40,222 nucleotides of DNA from a virus. Made by a program: the position numbers and the translations under genes. A model generated the notes under the pieces. It did not search any database and was not told where the DNA came from. It worked only from the letters and a program-made list of their open reading frames with translations. Location: positions 1 to 40,222 of the IMG/VR virus record IMGVR_UViG_3300037153_000426. One strand, written 5' to 3'. This document shows positions 20,929 to 28,770 of the stretch, piece by piece. How positions within the stretch are numbered: position 1 is the stretch's first letter; each line of letters opens with the position of its first letter.

Positions 20929-21122
20929 GGCTGCTCGCTCTGCGTCACCGGCGGATCGCTGGTGATCATGCCCTGGAGGCCAGGGTCGATGGCGTACAGA
21001 TACGCCTCCACCGAGCCGGCACCGGTCCAGTTGCCGGCGAGCGCGGCGACGAGCGCCTGGACGGTGAGTGCCTGTTGCTGCTGCAGTTGGGTGATCTGTG
21101 CGGTGGTGTCCTCGTCAGTCAT
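20925..21122 (-). CDS. Small protein sharing the N-terminal module of the peptidase-like protein
   Basis: 65 aa from ATG 21122. ITQLQQQQALTVQALVAAL followed by GAGSVEAYLYAIDPGLQ aligns with residues 7-47 of the 221-residue neighbour downstream. It overlaps both neighbours (8 bases, and ATGA). It looks like a tandem duplicate of the module without the enzyme. Probable virion or tail accessory. Confidence 0.75.
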   Translation of the reverse strand: MTDEDTTAQITQLQQQQALTVQALVAALAGNWTGAGSVEAYLYAIDPGLQGMITSDPPVTQSEQP

Positions 21123-21384
21123 GCGCCACCCCATTGGCAACGAGCTCGCCGAACTGCGGCACCGCTGGCGCCTCGACCTCGACCTCGCCGTTTTGCCAGT
21201 TGACGGTGACGCGATCGCCCTGGCCCAGGTCGATGCCCGCGGCGAAGGCGACCGCCTCGAGGTAGCTCTTGACCAGGTCCTGCGCGTCGTTTTGGACGAG
21301 CTGCGCGAGCTGGAGCGCGCCCTGCACCGCGGCGAAGCGCAGCTCGAGCACGCGGAGCTGCGTCTGCGACTCGATGCGTGGCAT
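21115..21384 (-). CDS. Hypothetical late protein, helix then strands
   Basis: 89 aa from ATG 21384 (TGATG overlap). A long helix (LRVLELRFAAVQGALQLAQ, DLVKSYLEAVAFAAG) precedes a short beta region (DRVTVNWQNGEVEVEAP). Located among tail/fibre genes; function unknown. Confidence 0.75.
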   Translation of the reverse strand: MPRIESQTQLRVLELRFAAVQGALQLAQLVQNDAQDLVKSYLEAVAFAAGIDLGQGDRVTVNWQNGEVEVEAPAVPQFGELVANGVAHD

Positions 21385-21680
21385 CAGCCGCCCAGGTACA
21401 GACCCATGAGGCGTCGCGAGAACACGCCCAGGTCGCTGGCTGGCGTGTGGTCGGTGGTGCCCTTGTAGACACCGGCAACGGTAGCCATGTCGCCCACGCC
21501 GCTTTTGATCAGCGCCACATCATCCGCGGTGTAGCCAAACTCCTCGAGATCGGCGTCGGGCGTAGCGTCCATGTACTGCTTGAGCTGCAACGCCTGATTG
21601 GCGAAGGCCTCGAGCGTACGCGCCAGGGTGCCCACCTGGTTGTCGATCTGGAACTTGTCTACGGGTAGTCCTGCTGCCAT
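21384..21680 (-). CDS. Hypothetical late protein
   Basis: 98 aa from ATG 21680, with AAGGAGG just upstream. It is mainly helical (NQVGTLARTLEAFANQALQLK, DVALIKSGVGDMATVAG) and ends SRRLMGLYLGG. It sits directly after the fibre gene. A structural or assembly role is likely from position only. Confidence 0.8.
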   Translation of the reverse strand: MAAGLPVDKFQIDNQVGTLARTLEAFANQALQLKQYMDATPDADLEEFGYTADDVALIKSGVGDMATVAGVYKGTTDHTPASDLGVFSRRLMGLYLGG

Positions 21681-21690
21681 CGGGGCCTCC

Positions 21691-22737
21691 TTAGGTCCAG
21701 TACGGGAAGTAGCACGTCGAACCGTTGATGTTGAACTGCACCCATCCGATGCCGCCGGCGCCCGTTGGCCCGAAACCCGAACCCTTGGACGGAGGCAGCG
21801 TCGCAACGGCGCCGTTGCCCTGGCCCACCTGACCGCCGAACCCGACGCCGGTGCCGACCGGCGCGGTGCCCTGGCACAAGATGCCGTAGCCACTCATGAT
21901 GAGCGGCGTGGTGACGTTGGTATTGACGGCCAGCGTGGCTACGGCCAGGGTGGTGACGGTCAGTTTGTTCGCCGCGACATATCCGCCGCCACCGTCGCTG
22001 AACTGCCCGCCGCTCGGCCACACGATCGCCGCCGCGGCCCCCATCGACACACTGCCAGTCAGGAAGCTGCCGCCGGTCACTGAGAGCGTGCTCTGGCACG
22101 TCACCGCGCCGCTGAATACCGCGGTGTTCGCAGCAGCAACGGTCAACGGACCATTGACGGTGAGCGTGTTCGTTGCCGTAGTGCCCGGCGTGACGGTCAG
22201 TGCGTTGATGTTGACGTAGCCGCCCGGGTAATCACTGATCGTGCCGCCCGCGGCGAACTTGAGACCAGGATTGGCACTTGGCCAGATCGTGGCGTAGGTC
22301 GTAATGGCCGGCGCCGCTGGAGCCCCCGCGTACGACAGGTTCATGTAGGCGGTAAGGCTCGTCGCCCCGCTATTCGCGGCGGCGCTGATGTTGATGTTCG
22401 AGCCTGAAACGGCGAGTTGCGAATACACCGCGCCGCCGCGGTTGTAGCTCTGGAGCACGCCCTGGGACGTGCCAGTGTCGTAGTACATCTCGAGCCCCTG
22501 GCCCGCGGCGGGAAATGCGGAGGTGTGCCCCGTCGAGCGGAACCAGTCCGGCATGTCGATGGCGGTTTTGATCGCCGTGCCGGCCACGCCCAGGCCCTTG
22601 CCCACGGCGTCGTGCGTGTGGAGCTCCACCGCCTGAGCCAGCTGCTGGACGTCGGTCATCTTGAACAGGTCGGGCCCGGTGGTGGCGTACGTGAATTGCA
22701 GTGCGCCGGTGTAGTTGACGGATGTGCCGCGTGCCAT
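21691..22737 (-). CDS. Tail fibre/spike-like protein
   Basis: 348 aa with AGGAGGT just before ATG 22737. After a short N-terminal anchor (LQQ-type region with VELHTHDAVGKG) the protein is a repetitive beta-rich, Gly/Thr/Val/Ala-rich sequence (TLTVNGPLTVAAANTAVFSG, TLAVATLAVNTNVTTPL), as in trimeric fibres. The C terminus is aromatic (GIGWVQFNINGSTCYFPYW). It probably contacts the host surface. Confidence 0.8.
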   Translation of the reverse strand: MARGTSVNYTGALQFTYATTGPDLFKMTDVQQLAQAVELHTHDAVGKGLGVAGTAIKTAIDMPDWFRSTGHTSAFPAAGQGLEMYYDTGTSQGVLQSYNRGGAVYSQLAVSGSNINISAAANSGATSLTAYMNLSYAGAPAAPAITTYATIWPSANPGLKFAAGGTISDYPGGYVNINALTVTPGTTATNTLTVNGPLTVAAANTAVFSGAVTCQSTLSVTGGSFLTGSVSMGAAAAIVWPSGGQFSDGGGGYVAANKLTVTTLAVATLAVNTNVTTPLIMSGYGILCQGTAPVGTGVGFGGQVGQGNGAVATLPPSKGSGFGPTGAGGIGWVQFNINGSTCYFPYWT

Positions 22738-22745
22738 GGGACCTC

Positions 22746-24692
22746 CTAGCTAGGTGGCGGCTCGACGGCCGTCCACTGCACCGCTTTGATATGCAGGCTG
22801 CCGCGCCATTGGCGGCCAACCTCGTCGAACGCCTGCGACACGCTGTAGTCGACGAAGCTGAGCTCGGTGTTGATCTCGTCGGGCAGCACCACCGCCACCG
22901 CGCCGGGGTTATCGACCGCGGCCTCCACCAGCTGGCGGATCATCGTCCTGCCCATCCGGATCGGTACCCCGTCGCGCCGCACCAGCCCGTCGGCGCACAG
23001 GATGTCGCCCTCAAAGGTCATGATGCGCGAGGGGCGCAGCGCGTGGCCGATCGAAACGCTCGAGATCTCGGGCGAGCTCGTGTTGACCGTGTTGTGCAGG
23101 TGCACCCGGAACTGGGCCAGGATCGTCACCGTGCCCACCGGGAAGGGCTGGCGATCGAACACGCCGTGCTCGAAGCTATAGCCGAAGTCGGTCCAGCTTG
23201 CCTGGTGTGGGTCGGTTTTGTAGTCGAGCGTGACGTAGTCGGTGGCGTCCACTTTGGGCCCGGTCACGCTGAAGCTGCGCAGCGTCTTGCGCGTGGCCGG
23301 GTAGGTGCCCGTCCAGTTGGGCAGGCGCACCCAGTCGTCGCCGACCAGGAAGCGGTACGTCGAGCACGCCAGCGGGTTGAAGGTGCAGGGGTTCACCAGC
23401 CGCTCGAAGCTGCCGTCGGAAAAGCCGATCATGGTGAAGGTGTGGCCACCGGGCGCGCCGATCGCCGTGGTCCACATCCTGGTCGGGTACTTGCCGACCC
23501 AGCCGCGGTTCAGGCTGCCGTTCCAGGCGTCGATGCGCTGCGGCGCGGGCAGCACGTTGGCCAGCGTCTGATACGTGCTGAAGGTGCCCTGGATGATGAA
23601 CGCGCCGAACTTGAGCAGGTAGCTGGTCGAGGTGTCCGGGTTCCAGATACCGGCGTAGCCGAACAGCGCGCCGACGCCGACGAAGCTGGTGATCTGGCCA
23701 TGCACGACGGTGTCCTGGTCGGGCAGCGTCTCGGGTCCGATCTCCTCGAGGCCCAGGTCGGGCCCCACGCGCGACAGGTTGGTGCCGTAGCCGACGTACA
23801 GGTCGTTCAGGAACTCGCCGCGGCACTTTCCGTTGCGGGCGTTGGGCGCGTATTGGAGAAACGGGAACAGCGGGTGGTCGTCGCCGGCCGGGTCCAGCGT
23901 GTACATGCCGTCGGTCTTGCAGATCACCAGCACCCCGCCCGCGGTGGCCAGCAGGCTGGTGATCGGCGAGGTCATGTCGCCCACCTTGAAGATCAGCGCG
24001 GTGTAGTTCGCCTCGTTGGTCGGGTCGGCGCTGGTGTCGCATTTTCTCAGCGTGTTGACGTTGTCGGCCCACCACCACTCGCGCGCGATGCGGATGAACG
24101 CCAGCGCCTCGAAGGTGGTCATGCTGGTGAACGTCGCGCCGTCGGTGCTCCAGGCCGCGTTGAAGCCGGCACCGAAGCCGACCCACACGCGCTCCACGCC
24201 GTCGAAGTTGGACGCGAAGACCACCGCGGCGACGATGGTGTGGCCGAAGTCGGCGGTGCTGGACCAGCTGTTGCTGGGCGGGTCGTAGCGCATGATTTTC
24301 GAGCCCGCCGCCGCGAACAGCACGCCGTTGAGCTCGAAGAAGTCCGACACCTCGCCGTTGCCGGTGGTGCCACCGGCCACCAGGCACTCCGGGCCCTTGC
24401 ACCACGGCCACACGCTCAGGTCCAGGCCCATGGCCTCGGCGTAGCGGTAGTCCGTCCACTTGTGCTGCTGGCGCATGCCCAGGCCCATCGTCAGGCTCTC
24501 GTACGGCTCTTCACGATCGGCCACCGGTGGCAGGTTGGCGTAGTTGAAGTCGGGCGGATCGACCTTGCTGATGTCCTCAGCCTTGGCCGAAAGCATCGCC
24601 GGCTTGCCCGGACCGGGACTGCCGAGCAGGAAGCCGGTGCCCGAGATCTTCAAATTGAACGGCCACGGCTCGCGCTTGGCGTACAGGCTCAC
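22746..24692 (-). CDS. Large tail protein, beta-propeller-like
   Basis: 648 aa from GTG 24692, which overlaps the upstream stop (GTGA). The sequence alternates short beta repeats with aromatic/Gly turns (FFELNGVLFAAAGSKIMRY, RVWVGFGAGFNAAWSTDG, GGVLVICKTDGMYTLDP), typical of propeller-like phage tail proteins. The C-terminal part reads as further beta domains. In short-tailed phages a protein of this size and position often forms the tail tube/nozzle; that is my inference here. Confidence 0.75.
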   Translation of the reverse strand: MSLYAKREPWPFNLKISGTGFLLGSPGPGKPAMLSAKAEDISKVDPPDFNYANLPPVADREEPYESLTMGLGMRQQHKWTDYRYAEAMGLDLSVWPWCKGPECLVAGGTTGNGEVSDFFELNGVLFAAAGSKIMRYDPPSNSWSSTADFGHTIVAAVVFASNFDGVERVWVGFGAGFNAAWSTDGATFTSMTTFEALAFIRIAREWWWADNVNTLRKCDTSADPTNEANYTALIFKVGDMTSPITSLLATAGGVLVICKTDGMYTLDPAGDDHPLFPFLQYAPNARNGKCRGEFLNDLYVGYGTNLSRVGPDLGLEEIGPETLPDQDTVVHGQITSFVGVGALFGYAGIWNPDTSTSYLLKFGAFIIQGTFSTYQTLANVLPAPQRIDAWNGSLNRGWVGKYPTRMWTTAIGAPGGHTFTMIGFSDGSFERLVNPCTFNPLACSTYRFLVGDDWVRLPNWTGTYPATRKTLRSFSVTGPKVDATDYVTLDYKTDPHQASWTDFGYSFEHGVFDRQPFPVGTVTILAQFRVHLHNTVNTSSPEISSVSIGHALRPSRIMTFEGDILCADGLVRRDGVPIRMGRTMIRQLVEAAVDNPGAVAVVLPDEINTELSFVDYSVSQAFDEVGRQWRGSLHIKAVQWTAVEPPPS

Positions 24693-24925
24693 GCACCGCT
24701 CCTGGTGGCATGCCAGATCCTGCGATACGGGTCGTGGTGGTGCGGGCCGTAGGTAACGTCGCCGCTCACGGCGTGCACCGTCAGGATGCCGTCGCCGAAG
24801 CTGAACGACGGGTGGCACCCGATTTCGGCCAGGAACTCGTCGGCCACCAGGATCTCAGGCGGCGCGTCTCGGATCTCCACCGTCTCGCCGCGCGGAGTCG
24901 TCGCGTAGATCACCAGGTCGCTCAC
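24689..24925 (-). CDS. Small late protein
   Basis: 78 aa, ATG 24925, overlaps on both sides (ATGA upstream, GTGA downstream). It is beta-rich (SDLVIYATTPRGETVEIRD, GDGILTVHAVSGDVTYG) with a His cluster (GPHHHDPYRRIWH). Unknown function in the connector/tail region. Confidence 0.75.
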   Translation of the reverse strand: MSDLVIYATTPRGETVEIRDAPPEILVADEFLAEIGCHPSFSFGDGILTVHAVSGDVTYGPHHHDPYRRIWHATRSGA

Positions 24926-25113
24926 TCAGGCCTCGCCCTCACGTCCATGGCCACCGTCTGCGCCGCAGCGATCCAGCACGTCTTGATCTCGTCGCGGACC
25001 ATCTCCCAGGCTGGCAGGTCGTCGCCGCTCACCAGGCTGCGCCCGCCCGCCTGCTCGCAGTACGCCTCGTAGCAGATGCGCCCCAGGCGCTCGTCTGTGT
25101 CTTGCATGGTCAT
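24922..25113 (-). CDS. Small conserved-looking phage protein
   Basis: 63 aa from ATG 25113, in an ATGA overlap. The pattern ELGRICYEAYCEQAGGRSL-like (here ERLGRICYEAYCEQAGG), then LPAWEMVRDEIKTCWIAAAQ, recurs in many phages next to structural genes as a protein of unknown function. The helical content and position give no mechanism. Confidence 0.8.
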   Translation of the reverse strand: MTMQDTDERLGRICYEAYCEQAGGRSLVSGDDLPAWEMVRDEIKTCWIAAAQTVAMDVRARPE

Positions 25114-26150
25114 CCCAGGTATTGTCCTGCCAGCTGGCGCGGTGGCCCGAAGTGGCGCCGACGCCGCAGCGTCCTGCCGGGTAGCGGCGCGGTGAAGTGC
25201 TCGCGGGTGCGGTCGGTGAACCACGCCGCGGCGGCGGCCTGGTCGCGGATCAGGCGCTGGTTGGCGGCGACCTCGAGCAGATGGGCGAAACGGCGCCAGG
25301 CGACCACCAGCGCTGAGGCGGCCACCCAGTCGCGCTCACACGGCGCCTCGTCCGTCTCGAGCGCCAGGCCACTCTGCTCGCCGAAGATGCCACCGGAGGC
25401 GCGGCAGTGGTCGTACGCGCGCTTGAGCACGCGCAGCCAGAGCACGTCGCCGTCGACGAAGGTGGTCGTGCCGGTGTTCAGGTAGAAGTCGCCACCGTCG
25501 CGCTCGACCATGCCGCGCACGATGTTTTCGAACGGGTCGGTCAGGTCGCGGTCCTGGTACTCCTTGATCAGTCCCACCTGCAGAATGTCGTTGGGGTCCT
25601 GCAGCCAGGGACACACGATCGACAGGTTGTGGCGCGCCTTCATCGGCGTCGGCAGGCACTGCACCTCGACCACCAGCCAGCACTGCTTCAGGCCGTCGTT
25701 GATCAGGCGGTGCGTCGTCGGCACGTCGAACGGGCCCAGCACCTCGAACCGCTCGCCGAAGCCGGCCAGGCCGGTGTTCTCCATCTCCTCGTACGTCAGC
25801 TGCTCCAGGCCCGCGTAGGTGAACGCCTCCAGGTCCACGTAGCGCGTGCCCACGCCCGGGTCGGCCAGCGGCGAGTTGGTCCACTCCAGGTCGGGTGTGA
25901 TCAGCCCCTGGGCCGGGTCGTACGCCTGCACGTAGCGGTGCTGGTCGCCGGGCTCGACCGCGTTGGGGCGGTACAGCGGACGGTCGATCAGCTGGTCGGT
26001 CTGCGGGATGCCGCTCTTGATCGGGTAGGCGCTGCAGAACAGCTGGGTGGTACTCGAGTTGCTGGTGGCGCGCACCACGTAGCTCTCGGGCCCGATGTAC
26101 GGGCCGGCCTCGACGCTGAAGGTGGAGCGGTACTGCTGCAGGGTCGGCAT
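25110..26150 (-). CDS. Connector/tail structural protein
   Basis: 346 aa. No enzymatic motif. It is a mixed alpha/beta protein with long loops (RYVQAYDPAQGLITPDLEW, GTRYVDLEAFTYAGLEQL, DPFENIVRGMVERDGGDFYL) and a helical, Arg-rich C terminus. It lies between the collagen-like fibre gene and the propeller-like tail gene. A head-tail connector or tail component is the most likely role; the family is not identified. Confidence 0.7.
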   Translation of the reverse strand: MPTLQQYRSTFSVEAGPYIGPESYVVRATSNSSTTQLFCSAYPIKSGIPQTDQLIDRPLYRPNAVEPGDQHRYVQAYDPAQGLITPDLEWTNSPLADPGVGTRYVDLEAFTYAGLEQLTYEEMENTGLAGFGERFEVLGPFDVPTTHRLINDGLKQCWLVVEVQCLPTPMKARHNLSIVCPWLQDPNDILQVGLIKEYQDRDLTDPFENIVRGMVERDGGDFYLNTGTTTFVDGDVLWLRVLKRAYDHCRASGGIFGEQSGLALETDEAPCERDWVAASALVVAWRRFAHLLEVAANQRLIRDQAAAAAWFTDRTREHFTAPLPGRTLRRRRHFGPPRQLAGQYLG

Positions 26151-26152
26151 GG

Positions 26153-26878
26153 CTAGCCAGCGTAGGTGAGATCTTCGAGTGAGTTGGGCATGGCCGCAAT
26201 CTGGCTCTCGAGCGTGGCCACGCGCGCCATCAGCGCGTTGAACGCGGCCAGCGTGACGGCGGGGTCCTGCCAGGCGGTGGCGTAGTCGGTGGCGCTGGTC
26301 TTGGTCAGCAGCTGGCCGGTGGTGCCACCAGCGATGACGCCCTGGCCCGGCTGGCCGGGCGGGCCCTGCGCACCAGGCGGTCCAGGCACGCCGTCGGCAC
26401 CGTCGGCACCGTCGGCGCCGGCCGGGCCCGTCGGGCCGGGCAGCCCCTGGCGCGCCATGAGGCCCCAGGTCGGGTCAACAACAGGCGATTGCCCGCCGGC
26501 GGGGATATCCACCGTGGTGACGTAGGACGAGCCGAGGTAGTAGACCGCGTCGTTGGGCGCGTAGCTGCTGGCCGAGTCCCAGGCGCCGCGCCACACCAGG
26601 CCCGGACCGGGATCGCCCGCCTCACCCGGCGGGCCCACCGCCCCGTCGGCACCTGGAGGACCAGGCATCCCCTGGGGCCCCGCGGGACCTGGCGGCCCGG
26701 TCTGCCCTGGTGGACCGGGCGGACCCTGCCAGGCCGGCGGGTAGTTCGGATCGAACGGCGGCGCAGGCGGTGGCACCGTCCCTGGCGGGATCAGGGGCGG
26801 CGCAGAGGTACCTCCTACAGGCAGTAATGGTGGCGACTGGGTGTTCTGGCGCGGGTTGAGCGTGGGTGTCTCGGTCAT
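26153..26878 (-). CDS. Collagen-like fibre protein with possible carbohydrate-binding module
   Basis: 241 aa. Two Gly-X-Y blocks (about residues 51-92, starting [16 protein letters not shown], and about 143-180) flank a module [20 protein letters not shown] with YYLGSSYV, which matches carbohydrate-binding/chitin-binding-type folds found in phage fibres. The N terminus is Pro-rich, and the C-terminal ~45 residues form a helix ([18 protein letters not shown]), a likely trimerisation coil. Probably a virion surface fibre. ATGA overlap with the gene upstream. Confidence 0.85.
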   Translation of the reverse strand: MTETPTLNPRQNTQSPPLLPVGGTSAPPLIPPGTVPPPAPPFDPNYPPAWQGPPGPPGQTGPPGPAGPQGMPGPPGADGAVGPPGEAGDPGPGLVWRGAWDSASSYAPNDAVYYLGSSYVTTVDIPAGGQSPVVDPTWGLMARQGLPGPTGPAGADGADGADGVPGPPGAQGPPGQPGQGVIAGGTTGQLLTKTSATDYATAWQDPAVTLAAFNALMARVATLESQIAAMPNSLEDLTYAG

Positions 26879-27072
26879 GTCGCTGGCGGTTGCGCTGCTT
26901 CCAGCGCCTCGACGCGCGCCTGGAGGCCTCTGAGCGCCACGAGATCGTCGGGCAGTGTCGCGACCTGCACGGAGCCGTCCGGCAGTTGGAAACGCACCGT
27001 GAGGCGTCCGGCGTGCGTCCAGGTGCCACCGGTGCGGTGCTCAGTGAACAGCGTGCGCGTGTCGGTCTGCAT
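26875..27072 (-). CDS. Small late protein before the collagen-like gene
   Basis: 65 aa, ATG 27072 within TGATG. A beta-type N terminus ([21 protein letters not shown]) is followed by a helical end ([17 protein letters not shown]) resembling a short coiled coil. Possibly a fibre or decoration accessory. Function unknown. Confidence 0.7.
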   Translation of the reverse strand: MQTDTRTLFTEHRTGGTWTHAGRLTVRFQLPDGSVQVATLPDDLVALRGLQARVEALEAAQPPAT

Positions 27073-27470
27073 CAGACCAGGTCCTGCACCGGCGTGCGGC
27101 GCTTCTTGATGACCACGCTGGCGCGATCGCGCCCGTCCGCGGCAGCCCGGTCCGCGGCCAGCACCGCGGCCTCGATAGCGCGGTATGCGCGCTCGTAGTC
27201 GGCCTCACTGTCGATGCCGAGCTCGATCATGGCCCGCTCGCGCGGCATGGCCAGGAAGGCCTCGCCGTCGACGACGCCGCGCGCGCTCTCGTCAGGCTCG
27301 AGCGGGTCGAGGCAGGCGTCGCGCTGGACGCGGACCATGCTGCCCGGTGGCAGCAGGCGGCGCACCGCCTCGACCTGCTGCTCGGTCTGACAGAAACGGC
27401 GGCCACCGTCGCTGAGGACGACACGGTAGAAGCCTGGGCCGAAGACGCACCCAGGACGGTGGCTGCTCAT
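27072..27470 (-). CDS. Hypothetical late protein
   Basis: 132 aa from ATG 27470, chosen because it overlaps the stop of the FnIII-like gene; the longer frame runs antisense-like through that gene. The first half has RPGCVFGPGFYRVVLSDGG and VEAVRRLLPPGSMVRV; the second half is helical and acidic/basic (EADYERAYRAIEAAVLAADRA). No family recognised. Position suggests head completion or decoration. Confidence 0.7.
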   Translation of the reverse strand: MSSHRPGCVFGPGFYRVVLSDGGRRFCQTEQQVEAVRRLLPPGSMVRVQRDACLDPLEPDESARGVVDGEAFLAMPRERAMIELGIDSEADYERAYRAIEAAVLAADRAAADGRDRASVVIKKRRTPVQDLV

Positions 27471-27883
27471 GTGGTGGTGAACGTCCCGTCGGCGCTCTGA
27501 CCGGTGTAGCCAGCGCCCGCCGAACTGACGCGGTAGTGGTACGTCGTCGTCGCCGCCAGGCCGCTCAGCTGCACACTGTGCGCGGTGGTCTGCACGGCGC
27601 TGTACGCCGTGTTGCCATAGCCGGTCGTCGGCCCGTAGGACACCAGCGAGTCGGCTGGCAGGGGCGTGGTCCAGGTCACCAGCCCCGCGGCGGTGGCCGC
27701 CTGACCGGTGATCGTCTGCTGGACGCCACCCTGCGGCCGCTGACCACCGCCCACACCGGGCGTGCCGTTGATCGCGTCGGCCGGCCAACTGGCCGGTTTG
27801 GTGGCGCCCTCGTTGCCCGCCCAGTCCACCGGCGTGTGCGTCCACAGGCCACCGGCGTGGCCGGGACCCGTCGAGAAGCTCAC
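27467..27883 (-). CDS. Fibronectin type III-like/Ig-like decoration protein
   Basis: 138 aa. After a Gly/Trp N terminus, residues 55-138 read as one FnIII-like sandwich (LVTWTTPLPADSLVSYGP, HSVQLSGLAATTTYHYRVSS, GTFTTT). Such domains are common on phage capsid and tail surfaces and are thought to aid adhesion. It lies between head genes and the fibre genes, with ATGA overlap to the upstream gene. Confidence 0.8.
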   Translation of the reverse strand: MSFSTGPGHAGGLWTHTPVDWAGNEGATKPASWPADAINGTPGVGGGQRPQGGVQQTITGQAATAAGLVTWTTPLPADSLVSYGPTTGYGNTAYSAVQTTAHSVQLSGLAATTTYHYRVSSAGAGYTGQSADGTFTTT

Positions 27884-28182
27884 GCCTTGGGTGCTCCTTG
27901 CGGCATGGCGCCGGGCGTGGCGGTGGCCTCAGTGCCCTCGACGCCGGAGGCGGGCGGCAGCAGCGAGCCCGGGCTGACCGCATCGCGGAAGGCGTCGGAA
28001 TCGCTCAGTGTCTGCTCACCGGTCACGGTGTAGCCCAGCCGCAGGTAGCCCTCGGCCTGCGCCGCGGCGGCCAGGAACGTGTCGCCGTCCGGCTTGCTGA
28101 AGGTGAAGTACAGGTCACCCGGTGGGGTGGCCACCGGCGCGCGGTAGGGGCTCGCCTGGGCCGCGTCGAGAAACTCGCTCAT
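27880..28182 (-). CDS. Hypothetical head-region protein
   Basis: 100 aa from ATG 28182, with GGAG seven bases upstream and an overlap with the preceding stop. It has an aromatic beta segment (GDLYFTFSKPDGDTFLAAA) and EGYLRLGYTVTGEQTL, then a Pro/Gly-rich tail. The longer reading frame upstream is a shadow. Unknown function. Confidence 0.7.
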   Translation of the reverse strand: MSEFLDAAQASPYRAPVATPPGDLYFTFSKPDGDTFLAAAAQAEGYLRLGYTVTGEQTLSDSDAFRDAVSPGSLLPPASGVEGTEATATPGAMPQGAPKA

Positions 28183-28745
28183 CGTCGTCTCCTTGCCTGG
28201 TCGATCGGGTCGTAGCCCTCGCCGCGCTGCAGCTTGGCCGCGAGCTCCTCCTGGGTGTGGCTCGCCGACGTCTCGACGCCGGCCAGCAGCGCCTCTTTCG
28301 GTGCCGCCTTCTCGGGCGGGATGCGCGGCAGCCGCGGCTTGTAGCCGGCCTGCTCGCACAACTGGTTGAACTCCTGCTCGAGCTCGTCAACGTCCAGGTC
28401 GCGCAGCGCGAAGTTGTCGTCGTCGAGCAGCTGGATCTGCGGGTGGCGCGCGATCAACGAGCGGATGCCGGTGATCAGCTGCGCCTTACGTTTTTGCTGG
28501 GCGATGACCTCGGGGCGTACCTCCTGCTCCCACTCGCGCACCTCGTCGGGGCGCAGGATGACGAAGCCCAGGTCCTCGTACATGGCGCGGTTGTTGGGGT
28601 CGCTCTGCAGCTGGACGATGTCGCCGTCGGGTCGGCGGTACCACGCGAGCGGATAGTTGTAGTTGAGCGCATGGTGCGGCACCGCCGGTCCAGCCGGCGC
28701 GGCGCGCTGCTCGAGCCGCTCGAGCAAGCTGAGCGACTCAGCCAA
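28179..28745 (-). CDS. Head-region protein downstream of the capsid, TTG start
   Basis: 188 aa beginning with TTG 28745 (MAESLSLLERLEQ). That TTG lies inside the surviving original tail of the capsid gene (ATTGGCTGA), so start and stop overlapped before the endonuclease insertion. The sequence is helical (EVREWEQEVRPEVIAQQKRKA, ALRDLDVDELEQEFNQLCEQ) with an N-terminal ALNYNYPLAWYRRPDGDIV. It may be a neck or head-closure factor; family not identified. Confidence 0.8.
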   Translation of the reverse strand: MAESLSLLERLEQRAAPAGPAVPHHALNYNYPLAWYRRPDGDIVQLQSDPNNRAMYEDLGFVILRPDEVREWEQEVRPEVIAQQKRKAQLITGIRSLIARHPQIQLLDDDNFALRDLDVDELEQEFNQLCEQAGYKPRLPRIPPEKAAPKEALLAGVETSASHTQEELAAKLQRGEGYDPIDQARRRR

Positions 28746-28770
28746 TGCCCTTGGCCCACACGAAACTGCG
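28738..28770 (-). pseudogene. Relict 3' end of the major capsid gene
   Basis: Read on the minus strand, codons for R-S-F-V-W-A-K-G-I-G-stop are still present here, with the GC-ending codons usual for this genome (GTG, GCC, AAG, GGC). The same peptide (SFGVWAKGIG) now ends the intact capsid gene 767 bp upstream, using GTA, AAA, GGG and ATA. This piece is therefore the original end of the capsid gene, displaced by the inserted endonuclease block. Confidence 0.8.

Noticed and set aside
22722-24752. 676-codon plus-strand ORF
   Set aside because: Shadow of the propeller-like tail gene; composition is typical of a complementary high-GC frame.
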